Source: Priapulus caudatus
Lineage: Eukaryota; Priapulida; Priapulimorpha; Priapulimorphida; Priapulidae
Direction of reading: 5' to 3'
DNA: 64,000 nucleotides
Assembly: GCF_000485595.1 (NCBI RefSeq)
Contig: NW_014577189.1
Span: 415,626-479,625, forward strand
A program made the position numbers and the translations under genes. The notes below the pieces were generated by a model, which saw nothing but the letters and a program-made list of their open reading frames with translations, did no database searches and was not told where the DNA came from. Below are positions 12,893 through 23,421 of the stretch, one piece after another. Each line of letters opens with the position of its first letter. Positions within the stretch are counted from its first letter, which is position 1.

Positions 12893-15800
12893 CGTGCGTG
12901 CGTCATGTCTCACCTCCTCACGTCTCACCTCCTCACGTCTCATCGTCTCGCGTGTGTCTTGCCGCAGGCGTCGATCCGCACGCTGTCGCTGCGCGTGCTG
13001 CGTGAGATCATGCACGGCTACCCGCAGCGCTTCGACGAGTACGCGGAGCTGACGATGCTGCGCATCCTCGAGGCGCACCGCGACGGCGAGAAGGAGGTGG
13101 CGCGCGCGGCCGAGGACGCGGCGGCGACGCTCGCGACCGTGCTGCCGCGCGATACGTGCGTGCGCGTGCTGCGGCCGATCGTCGAGACGAGTGATTTCCC
13201 CGTCAGCTACGCCGCCATCAAGATGCTGCAGAAGGTCGTCGAGGCGATGAGCGAGGACGAGGTGCGCGCCGTGCTGCCGGACGTCGTGCCGGGACTTGTC
13301 AAGGTCAGTACGGGAGGGGTCAAGGTGAGGTCGCGAGCCACGCACGGCAGGTGGTATATATTTATCTATCTGCCCTCGCGGAATAACTACACCAACACTC
13401 GCCCACCCTCGCAGTGTTGGATATAGGAGCAGGTTTGGTCTACCCCCCCCCCCCCTCCCCTCACCGGCTAAGACTGGTAGCCTCTGGGGAGGACTGGTTT
13501 ATTTTCGTGGATCTTACTATCGGTTGCATGGGAGAAATAAAAAATTTGGGACTGGCTGGGTTTGGATAATTATTTCCATCACTGCGGCCCCCTTCTTTTC
13601 CCACATATGCATATCGTTTCTATGTGGGCCAGACTTGCCAAATTTATGTGCAAACTTGACCACTAAATTGTCAACCCTGCAGTTACTGCCGCCAATCGGT
13701 GATGTACCTGTAGTAGGACCCCTCAAATAAAGCAGTCTGGTCTGCAATGAGTGGCGATTTTTCACTGATCGATTGAGCGGAGCGGAGCGTGTAACCGTTG
13801 TCGTGGCAACATTGCAGGGCTACGACGCGACGGAGAGCGCCGCGCGCAAGGCGAGCTGCTTCTGCCTTGTCGCCATACACCTGGCGGTCGGCGACGACCT
13901 TCTGACGTACCTGTCCGACCTTAACGGCAGCAAGGTGTGTATCGCGCAGACGCTAGCCGTCATCAGTGAGGACGGGGAGGAGGGAGTCGATGCTGCCGTC
14001 GCGTGCGGCCCGGGGGGAGGGGGCGGGAAGCGAGAGCCACAAGGTGAGGCGCCCGAGGGGAGGCATGGGGGAGAATCCCCGGATGGCTGTTTATTTTCTG
14101 GCCTTGTGGAGAAGCTTGAGGAAAAGGTCCTGAAAGATGGTACCTTACTGAAGCTGGAGAAAGTACTTGGGGAGGAGGCCCTTGGAGGCTGTACCTTGGC
14201 AGTGATAGAGAGCAAGCTGAGTGAGGACACCCTGAATGATGATGCTACACATGAGTTAGAGGGAAAGCCTGGGGAGGACACCCTGAATGATAATGCTCCA
14301 TGTGAGCTAGAGGGAAAGCCTGGGGAGGACACCCTGAATGATGATAATGCTACATGTGAGTTTAGAGGGAAAGCCGTGCGAGGACGCCCCTGAATGATAA
14401 TGCTCTATATGAGCTAGAGGAGCCTGGGGAGGATGCCCTGATGATAATGCTCCATATGAGCTAGAGGAGAAGCCTGTGGAGGACACCTGATGATAATGCT
14501 CCATGTGAGTTAGGAGGAAAGCCTGGGGAGGGCACCCTGAATGATAATGCTCTATATGAGCTAGAGGGAAAGCCTGGGGAGGACACCCTGAATGATAATG
14601 CTCTATATGAGCTAGAGGGAAAGCCTGGAGGACTTCTCTGAATGATATCGTCCATGTGAGTTAGAGGGAAAGCCTGGGGAGGACACCCTGAATGATAATG
14701 CTCCATGTGAGTTAGAGGGAAAGCTGGGAGGACGCCCCTGAATGATAATGCTCCATGTGAGCTAGAGGGAAAGCCTGGGGAGGACACCCTGAATGATAAT
14801 GCTCCATGTGAGTTAGAGGGAAAGCCTGGGGAGGACACCCTGAATGATAATGCTCCATGTGAGTTAGAGGGAAAGCCTGGGAGGACCCCCTGAATGATAA
14901 TGCCTTCATGTGAGTTAGAGGGAATGCCTGTGGAGGACACCCTGAATGATAATACTCCATGTGAGTTAGGGGGAAAGCCTGGGAGGACGCCCTGAATGAT
15001 AATGCTCCATATGAGCTAGAGGAGACAGACGCTGTGGAGGACACCCCTGAATGATAATACTCCATGTGAGTTGAGAGGAATGCTGGGAGGACACCCTGAC
15101 ATGATAATGCTGCTATATGAGCTAGAGGGAGCCTGGGGAGGAACGCCCTGAATGTAATGCTCATATGAGCTGCAGAGGGAAAGCCTGGGGAGGAGCCCCT
15201 GAATGATAATGCTCTAATGAGTTAGAGGAAAGCCTGGGGAGGACGCCTGCGATGATAATGCTTCATGTGAGTTAGAGGGAAAGCCTGGGGAGGACACCCT
15301 GAATGATAATGCTCTATATGAGCTAGAGGGAAAGCCTGGGGAGGACACCCTGAATGATAATATAACTACATGTGAGTTAGAGGAAAGCCTGGGAGGACAC
15401 CCTGAATGATAATGCTTCATATGAGCTAGAGGAAAGCCTGGGGAGGCCACCCTGAATGATAATGCTAGCCATGTGAGTTAGAGGGAAAGCCTGGGGAGGA
15501 CACCCTGAATGATAATTGCTGCTATATATGACTAGAGGGAAAGCCTGGGGGACACCCTGAATGATAATGCGTTCATGTGAGTTAGAGGGAAGCCTGGGGA
15601 GGATGCCCCTGAATGATAATGCTCTATATGAGTTAGAGGGAAAGCCTGGGGAGGACGCCCTGAATGATAATGCTTCTGTGAGTTAGAGGAAAGCCTGGGG
15701 AGGGACACCCTGAATGATAATGCTCCATGTGAGTTAGAGGGAAAGCCTGGGGAGGACACCCTGAATGATGATAATACACGTGATTCACGTATCCTAGTGG

Positions 15801-17116
15801 AAGGAATCTCAGAAGGGTAGCACCTCACCAGTTAAAGGAGAAGTCTGTGAACGAGCCCCTGAGGACAGATCTATATAAGGCAAAGCATTGGGCGGCTGAG
15901 AAGTCCCTGCAAGACAGTGGCCACCTGGGATAAGCTGAGCTGGGATAGATTGAGTTGCTGACATAGATAGATCCCTATCTATACCAAGGAATATGAGTAG
16001 TTGTCTTTCCTTCAAGCTTGGATGTAGAGGAAAGTGGTGACATTGTGCTTACATTTCATATATTCTAGATTATATTGTCTCGTATAGAATCGTTATTATA
16101 GTGTCAGTCAAGACTTACTGCCCGTTTCATTGTATAGCTTCTGCCAAAATATCGTATGTAGTAAGTATTGTGAACCAAGAAAAATATATAAAGTATCATA
16201 ATAATATAAATATAATAAAACCTTTAATTACGCCACATTATTAGAATATATGTTAGCGTGAACAGGCTATCTATTTTTTGCTCTAGTGCTGTACGCATGA
16301 AGAGCATTTTTGGCAAAATTATTTCACTTTGAAATGTAGACAGTGGCTGCACTGCATGTGCACGTGCACATTATCTCACAGAACTGATGTTTATTTACTT
16401 GAGGCAAAAGTATGATCGTTTAGTCTGTATGTGTATATGATGCATGCAATGTATTCATTTGAAAACAAAACAAAGAGTATCTGGATGTAAATGGTTATAA
16501 AGTTTTTCGGAATGGATAGATATTTATGAAAAATAGATACCATGTCATCTCGATTAATTCTAAAAGAGAGAGAAAACATGTTGTTTTGAACAATATCTCT
16601 ATGAATTTCGATGAGAAGCATTACATATAATCAATAAAGAGTATTAATGAAATTAAGAGATGCAAATTGCATTATGGAAAAACTCATTATAGGCCAATAG
16701 AAACTATCAATAGAAAATTATGAGAAGTCAGTGCAAAGTCTTAAGCGGGACAATGATTAGAGTTTGGCAATTAGTGTCAATAATTGATGATCAGTGGCAT
16801 AAACGAAAGAACATTAGCAGTCAACACAAATTGATAGTGATTAAAGTTCACTTGAAAGTATTAGGAAAAATTCATTTGAGATCAGTAAAAACTTCAAATT
16901 TAAAACAATCGAAGCTCAATGAAAGACAGTGCGTAAGAAAGACGAGGTTCCTGTAAACGTAACTGTACATGCTACTAGGAAAATGGTTGGCTCTTTGTTT
17001 TGTGTTTCGCGCAAATGAATATCAATTGTGTTTGCTTTCAGATGAAGCTGTTGAATTTGTACATAAAGCGAGCACAGCAGACCACACAGCAGACGACGCC
17101 CACACCTCCTCGATAA
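4465..17116 (+). CDS. CLASP: CLASP (CLIP-associating protein), C-terminal 631 residues, 13 exons, 5' partial
   Basis: CLASPs bind microtubule plus ends and kinetochores, suppress catastrophe and promote rescue. Coding exons read directly, with GT-AG borders and matching phases: 4465-4528, 5321-5484, 5812-5890, 6615-6758, 7004-7090, 7644-7906, 8290-8413, 11123-11302, 12063-12132, 12564-12757, 12968-13303, 13818-13934, 17042-17116 (TAA). Exons 1-6 encode the third TOG-like HEAT domain (AEIRKLTECFTRLF; RLAVSRIITWTNEPKSSEIRK; ALPKTFQDSATKIL). A Ser/Pro/His-rich linker follows (exons 6-8). Exons 9-13 encode the C-terminal CLIP-interacting TOG-like domain (ELSNHNERFSEREDAL; EEHFKTVLLMLLETLGD) and end with the hallmark MKLLNLYIKRAQ. 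The incoming phase of 4465 shows more exons lie upstream of the window. Exons 10-12 are far more GC-rich than the introns. The linker exon 11123-11302 is the least certain; it fits by phase and composition, not by conserved motif. Confidence 0.96.
4803..4812. other. Assembly gap (10 N) flanked by a local duplication
   Basis: About 88 bp before the gap (4714-4802) recur at 5222-5310, just upstream of the CLASP exon at 5321. Between the copies, ending at about 5221, lies sequence with repeated GGTGGCCCG motifs whose minus-strand start CAAGGCTCGACACTA looks like a DNA-transposon terminus. This is most simply an insertion-bearing and an insertion-free haplotype joined in series. Confidence 0.6.
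6369..6525 (+). repeat. 40-bp tandem repeat, four copies
   Basis: GTCAACTNNATAAATTTTAT starts at 6369, 6409, 6449 and 6487, giving a period of 40, 40 and 38 bp. It lies inside the CLASP intron just before the exon at 6615 and has no coding sense. Confidence 0.85.
7884..8030 (+). repeat. 49-bp tandem array triplicating a CLASP splice donor
   Basis: ACCCGAGAAATACAGAACTA begins at 7884, 7933 and 7982. Each unit contains the last 23 nt of the CLASP exon, the donor CAG|GTGAG, and about 26 nt of intron. Potential donors therefore follow 7906, 7955 and 8004. Only the first keeps the reading frame into the exon at 8290; use of either downstream donor reads TAC AGG TGA and stops at once. Confidence 0.95.
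12838..12900 (+). repeat. (GT)n microsatellite in a short CLASP intron
   Basis: A long GT run ending in a few GCGT units fills much of the 210-bp intron between exons 12564-12757 and 12968-13303. It is followed by three 15-bp CACGTCTCACCTCCT-like units up to the acceptor. Confidence 0.9.
13935..14393 (+). other. Open readthrough of the last CLASP intron (possible alternative C-terminus)
   Basis: From the donor at 13934 the CLASP frame stays open for 152 codons and stops at 14393, where a base shift occurs in the tandem array. The encoded tail is rich in Gly, Glu, Lys and Leu (for example LVEKLEEKVLKDGTLLKLEK) and runs into the 17-residue repeat LNDNAPCELEGKPGEDT. The constitutive splice to 17042, which gives the conserved MKLLNLYIKRAQ end, is clearly the main product. 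The retained-intron product is an inference. Confidence 0.45.
14215..15780 (+). repeat. 51-bp minisatellite, about 30 copies, coding-compatible
   Basis: The unit reads CTG AAT GAT AAT GCT then CCATGTGAGYTAGAGGGAAA and GCCTGGGGAGGACACC. Since 51 is a multiple of 3, one frame stays open (LNDNAPCELEGKPGEDT) while the other two plus frames hit TGA or TAA in every unit. Many units have single-base losses in G or A runs (GGGG to GGG, GAAAG to GAAG) that break the frame; this is the error type expected of noisy long reads, though true decay is possible. Most units also carry GTGAGT, a donor-like hexamer. Confidence 0.9.
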
Positions 17117-18836
17117 ACTCATAACGGCCCTACGCATATCAGTAATGGGAGCTTCTCAGTTGGCTATGCCCGCTGTCATGGGTACCGCGACGCACCCTGC
17201 AGCTTTCTGCCTCGAAAAGGAATTGGACACTGCACGGAAATTTTAATGGAAAAGACAAGCAATGCACCTTTCACACGGATTAGGCTTTTGGCTCGTACGT
17301 GGCACGTTTTAAAAACACTGGCCACAACTGTCACTATTTTATTTCGAATTCCAACAGACATTTTGTGCTGATGTGACAGAAGTATTTAACAATATCTGAG
17401 AATTATCCTTCCCAGTACTGCGGTAACCTCCCCCTGTCCCCTATCCAGGGTTGCTTTCAGAGATCGGCTTATACATGGTACTTGCTGCGAATGTAATCTG
17501 TGGATGCATGCCTGCGTCAGGTCGTTGCATTTATCTGCGCTGTTAATTGACTACTATACTAGGCTGAACTCTGCCTCTGTATTCATGCATCGTCATGGCT
17601 ACATCGCTCTACGAGGCAAGCTGTTGCTACCGCGGCATGTTTCTTATTGTTTACGACTTGAACAAACGTGCGTATTCGTACTTGTATACGACATTGTAAA
17701 TTGTGGTTAGGAAGGGCACCTTACTTGGGTTGTCTCACTACCTGCGTACATCTGCGCATGCATGCTCGCACGCAATTACAGTACACGGGATATACGCACG
17801 CGACTAAGCGCACGTATGCACGCACGCATGCACGCATGCATGTACTCCACAAACGTGTGCGCGCTCACGCATTGCTCTCGGCGTAGAAGCTTGTAGATGC
17901 ATGCTACCCTAACTAATTTTTCCATTAATGCTAAAGTGTGTAAAATGCAAATGCTAATTGTGGAATGAAAAGGTTATTCATCGATAATGGTGTGAGCACA
18001 GTTCATATTCGTATATATACCCATCGTACGTACCCATACTTGGCTATAATGCTATACAATGACTATTATCCATACTACATGTCCGAGCCTTTGATACTTG
18101 CTGTACCTGAGGTTTGACAGAAGGAGTCTTGCCTTGACCCTGAAATTGTGTAGTGGAACTTAGTAACGCCTTTTCCTATCTCCGTTTTAGTGTTTACAAT
18201 GTCGCTTTTTGCCAAACATCGCAGACAGTGCAATAGCGTAGCTGTGGTCACAGCGCGGGAGCGGGCGGTCATACCTGTATGATTGTATAGGTGGCTACAA
18301 TTAATCTGTCGCTGTCACTAAAGTATCCGGCTGTGACGTTAGCTGGCCGGGTATCCTCGATTGGGCGTTTAAATATATCCGCGGGTGGTGCGTGCGTTGC
18401 TATTATTTATACTGCTGCTGCTGCTGGTGATAGACGGTGAGTGGGATTCCGTGTTACTGTCATCTATGGCGTCATCTATCGCTATTACTGGCGTCTAGAG
18501 CGCTCGCTCTGCGACGCGTGTAATAGAGCCGGCAGCGGGAGCTAGGTTTACGGTAAACGCCTCTCGTTTCCGCACGAACACGAACACAGATATGTATGCG
18601 TGGCATCATCCAGGTTGCTTAATCGTTAGTCTATATGGGTGCAGTGCTTGCCAACTGACCGCAATGGCGCCACTAGTATGCTTACCAGTGGCACTAACCC
18701 GCACAAGCACTACGCTACCCAGTGCGGTATACGGTGCATTTAGCGTGAGTTGAGCATGCGCGTCGAGCCCGACAGCTCGGCGTATGAGAGCGTGAACTGT
18801 GACGTCACCGCGCGGCAGAGTTTGACCCGCGTCTTA

Positions 18837-19040
18837 AGGCCGCCGCACACCAGCCGATTTTTCACGCGATTTGATCGGCCCGATAGAAATCAGCCGATAT
18901 CGGGTAGGTGTGCGCGTTCATTTGTAGACGATTTTATTTTTATCGGGTGATCGTTCCAAATCAAACATGTTTGATTTTGAACCGATGAGCCGATGAGCCG
19001 ATTTTACAAACGATGAAGCGATGTAGGTGTGCGGCGGCCT
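18837..19040. mobile_element. PIF/Harbinger-like MITE, 204 bp
   Basis: Terminal inverted repeats AGGCCGCCGCACACC and GGTGTGCGGCGGCCT enclose non-coding sequence with repeated CCGAT motifs. They are flanked by direct TTA repeats (18834-18836 and 19041-19043), the three-base target duplication typical of PIF/Harbinger. There is no transposase frame. Confidence 0.75.
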
Positions 19041-19767
19041 TTACCGGAATGCAGCCTCTGAACGTCTTCTCTTTCCCCTGTCTGTTCGGCTCTTTCCCGG
19101 CATCCTGACTGGATTGTGGGTCCAGACGCCACTGCGTCAGTGTGCGGCACCGTCGCCGACTGCAGATCAGAGATGGAGCCGACAGGTTCTGATTAATGTT
19201 TCGGGAGAGTCGGCATGCATGGATGGTTAATATGAGTGTTGCGCAAGCAAATGTGTTCTTTGGTTGTGTGCGGGGGAGAGGGCATTCGCGTTGTGAGCCA
19301 GGTTGACTAGTTGTGGAATTTTAGAGTATATGTGTATAAGCAGACGCCAATAACGTCGCGTTCGAACGCTAACGCTGGTTTGTAGTTGTCATTGGACTCG
19401 ACTGGTTGTTCGGGTGATACATTGCCGTATTGATGCGTTATTCTTCCTGCGATAGCAATGCCGAGATATACATGCATGCGTCTTTAGCAGTTATTCATTG
19501 CATCCGTGTCGTCTTCGTATGCCATATAGCGAGAGAAGGAGAAAGAAAATCGGCACCTCTGGCGTACCGACGTGTTTGGGATGTCGTAGCCAGGTGTTGG
19601 CGCTTGGCGCGTAGAACGATAGATCGCAGTGTGTCGGTGGTTCATGGCGGCAACGAGATTACGCGGCGCTGTCACGTGACCTTCACTTTCACCTTTATTG
19701 GTGTTTCATCGAGATGTCAGAACATAGTATCGTTTTACCAGATCGCAGGGCTGAGAAGCTGGTTGTG

Positions 19768-19772
19768 GCTGC

Positions 19773-19820
<48 letters not shown>

Positions 19821-19830
19821 TGTCGTTGTC
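19768..19830 (+). repeat. (TCATCG)n hexanucleotide microsatellite
   Basis: About nine TCATCG units decay into TTGTCG units. A serine/valine-coding shadow frame across it is an artefact of the repeat. Confidence 0.9.
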
Positions 19831-21511
19831 GTGTGCATGTTGTACGTGTCACGGCTACTTTTATTAACGTGTACAGAATTTTTTGCGTTTCACATTTTTA
19901 AGCTTTTTGTAAATAAAATTAGGAAATTTTTGATGAGTTCTCGTGTTCGTTGTTGGAGATGCAATGGCGTACATGCGCTTCTATGAAAGTTCGTGGTTTT
20001 TCAAGGAGAGGAAGAGTGCTCCTCGAAACGTGTGCTATATTCCGAGCGTGGTAGTCACTCAAAGAACGCGAAAGGTGCAAATGCTGGATTGACGTTGAGG
20101 GCTCGGCCTCTTTGACTTATTCGAATGTGAAGCATTGTTTATCGTTTTAAAGCGACCCAGCTTGGAACTTTCTTTACTACTATAGTGTATAATTCGCTGT
20201 ATCACATGTCTGTATATGAACGTAGTATCGTAGACCAGCTAAAACTCTGTACGCTGCTGTAGTAAGCAGCAGCCTGGCGTCCGTCGCTCGGGCTTCATCA
20301 CTCTTTCTCGCTACGCGCGCTGAGCCAGCATGGAGCGTTGAGCGTGTGTTGACAGTAAGAGGGTCTGCCATAGGTCTGTAGTCTGCGATAGGCGATATAA
20401 CGCGGGTGATGTAGGCGCACGTGAGCATCGCGTCCATTTCGTTCGTCCGGGATGCATTCGCGCGCGCGAAAAAGGTGGTTTATCGCGGCTCGAGTTTTTA
20501 ACGCGTACGTCTCTCGTGCGTCACGCGTGTTCCATGTGTGTTTCGCGCATGTGCTTCATATGTCGCCGGCAAATCATGGCGTCGTCTCTGTTGTGGTTAT
20601 TAATCTCGAGAAACTGACGCTAGCGCCGGTGATAACGCGGCTCATATTTAACCGTCGTTTTCCGAAAATACATATACACCCGATAAATACACACTGTTCT
20701 TCGATTCTTAGTAGGTGAATGAACCTACTTGGGAAATATTGCACCGTGCTATTATGATTAAGGTGGTGGTCCGAAGGAGGGAAGAAATAGAGGGGGAGAG
20801 GAGAAGGGGTAGGTATAGGTAGATACATCATGTCAGTCAGTCACTTGTGAATTGTGTATACATGCTCGGTACTGTTTGCTTAATACTTGTATTAAACTAT
20901 TGTCATGCCAATTTTAATTTTTGCATGTGTATGCTAAATTGCTGTACTTTACTCTCGGATATGTTTGTGTAACTATGTTATTAAACTGCTATTTAAAAAC
21001 GGAATTGGTGTTTTTAACTCTCTTTACTCTCCTAAATGGTCGTACGTTTGTTATCCTAATGCGGGTTACGAGGCCGCCGTAACGTAATGTAACGTAATGT
21101 AACGTAACGTTATGTTCAAATCCATAATTAACGCTGAATTCATGGAACTCGAGGTGGCATGAGGATAAAATTTCCTTTCAGCACACCATTTTGGAAATCC
21201 TGCTCTATTGTAAACATGTAAATTTTTGAAAATCTCGTTGTTTTGGCAGGTTACGCACAAAGATCTGACGCTGAAATCCCTGCTAATTATAATGTAAGCG
21301 AGTAAAGAGCAACCTTTACCAGTGAAGCATTACTAATACGCTGTACATGGTTGTGCGCCTATTTCGGCAAAAAGGTTCACACTAGTATAGCGTGGAAATA
21401 CAGGAATTGGGAAGAAAATGAGCAAGAAAAGATGGAGAATGGAATACCGTCGCTAGTCGCACAGACTTTATAATGATTCTTACAAATACACGCAATCGTA
21501 ATCTCATATCA

Positions 21512-21547
21512 TCAGGAGTCTATCAATCAATATTGATAGACTCCTGA
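21512..21547. repeat. Perfect 16-bp-arm palindrome
   Basis: TCAGGAGTCTATCAAT and its reverse complement are separated by only CAAT, giving a stable cruciform or hairpin in otherwise AT-rich DNA. There is no pol III or terminator context. Confidence 0.85.
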
Positions 21548-22159
21548 TATCATTAGCAGACTATTTATTATGAGAAAAATGTCATTAGCAGTCTGTAGAT
21601 AAAATACATTCGTAGCATTCAATGTTGTGACGACTTAAAACTGCTTAGATGTTCTTACCCGAAATTTGAATAATAGCAATCACATAATACTGATGTAAAC
21701 AACAAGCAAAACGAGCTAATAACTTCACAACACGTCAACAATTATCCATATATAACCATATATAACTATATATCCATATATAACCACCAATAGAAGGTAA
21801 ATGCATTAGGCATACAGAACTATTCTCCTATATACACTATACACTATAAACTTAATGACGAGACTGTTATGGCGTCGTACATCACGCTCGCACTTACACT
21901 AAACCATTTATCAATTGTCAATAACATTTAACATGCAGTTGTCACAACATAAACTGTTAGCTTCGTTAACTCGTAGCGTTACGACGTTGCTGACAGCCAG
22001 TTCTGTCTCTACACAAGTAGCCATAACATGCTGCCTAACACGTACACCACAATTGCTACGCGTTGATCTACCATGATCACGACATACTTATTCGACTTAT
22101 ATATAGATCACTTAACACATGGTTCTCCAGAAGTCCTTTGTTAACAGTCAACAACTCCA

Positions 22160-22722
22160 TGTTTAACCCTCCTCTTGAGGGTCAAAAGGTTATCAGACAC
22201 TTACTCTTCGCACGTCAGCGGAAAGTAGATTTCATGGTCCTTTCAATAAAGTGATAAAAACGGTAGGTCAGTGCTGAAACAAAAAAGTTTTGCACTCGGT
22301 TCGTTAGACCATGTCCTCAGAAAATGTCTGATATCTGACCTTTCCCCCACTGCCCTTTGACCTGTGACCTCCAATTTCGCACTGGTGATGGGTTTCCTCC
22401 CCATCACACTATACACCGAATATTAAGAGCGTAGGTAGACGTTGAGATTTGTGCCGCAATTCCGTATTTCCTCCTATACCGTAAGTTAAGGGGGAAATAT
22501 TCCCCCTCCATTGACACATCTCGACCTTTGACCCTTCATCCCCAAATTCGACATCCCGAGTCCTTTTCGCGACCCCCCCCCCCGACGTCCCGAATATCAA
22601 GACCGTACGTGGAGCGGTTAAGATTTGTGCCAAACTGTTGACGCACAGACGGACGCACGAACGGACGGACAATCATGCGGTTCTACAAGCTGCATCTGAC
22701 TTCGTCAGCTGAGCTAAAAAGT
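22160..22722 (-). repeat. Dispersed repeat, copy 2 (inverted)
   Basis: Reverse-complement copy of the element at 2838-3422, with point differences and small indels throughout. One end carries repeated GGACGGAC/GACGCAC blocks, which also occur as a simple repeat at about 30523-30550. There is no intact open frame. Confidence 0.75.
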
Positions 22723-23228
22723 AGCCGATTAAAATTACTACCATCGTTGGATGTGACGTGTACAGCAAACAGGTAGAAAATCTCGCTGTGATGTAACAGT
22801 CCTGTGTGGATCGCGCCACGCGAAGGTATAAAATCTTTTCTTGACCATTTACAGGAAGAGAATGATGACCTCCAATATAAGCACGCACGCACACATACGC
22901 ACATTAATTATAAAAAATACACGCAGTTTCCCATATATTTTGGGAAAGTGGCGATATGTATGAGAGGCTTGCAATTGGATGCTTGAAAATCTATACAGTA
23001 AATTGTTACTTTCTAACTCTAGTGTGACCATACAAGGTTATATATAAACAAGCCAAAGCTACCAGATTTCTTAATGGTTGAATCTCTATATACTATGACC
23101 CTTCTCCATTGCCATGTAAGGTAATTTATGATGTGTGGTCCGGGATCCTTGGATTGTGCGTCTATGGGACAGGATGATGACCATGGATGTTTTGGAGCTA
23201 GGTGTACGCAGAACTATCCAGAATGAAG

Positions 23229-23421
23229 GTTAATAACGCTGAAGGGGTCGTTGTCGTATATATGTAGTACCCGAGGTGTCGGCGAGTATGTCGCCTACGC
23301 CTACTCCCTAACCCTAACACCCTAACCCTAACCATATCAGATAGTTACCTCGGGTACATATTATACGCCATCGACAACGACATCGACAACGACAACGACC
23401 CTTCGTGCGTTAAATAACACA
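23229..23421. mobile_element. Foldback element 1 with telomere-like core
   Basis: Imperfect inverted arms (GGGTCGTTGTCG ... TAGTACCCGAGGT on the left, ACCTCGGGTACATATTA ... CGACAACGACCC on the right) enclose a loop containing GTCGCCTACGCCTACTCCC and TAACCCTAACCATATC. The loop shares a 27-bp core (23323-23349) exactly with element 2, and its CGCCTACGCCTACTCCC module with element 3. The right arm has grown by CGACAA repeats. Confidence 0.7.

Noticed and set aside
12788-13345. 185-codon minus-strand frame opposite CLASP exons
   Set aside because: Shadow of GC-rich CLASP exons and the GT microsatellite; the plus strand carries the conserved protein.
14461-15828. Long Ser/Pro/His-rich minus-strand frames
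   Set aside because: Mirror frames of the 51-bp minisatellite; the period is a multiple of 3, so minus frames stay open without meaning.
19430-19867. 145-codon plus-strand frame ending in a serine run
   Set aside because: The serine run is the TCATCG microsatellite; the rest has no recognisable similarity.
23307-23336. CCCTAA repeats as a sign of a telomere or chromosome fusion
   Set aside because: Only a few units, always inside foldback elements or alone at 3711, with normal genes on both sides.
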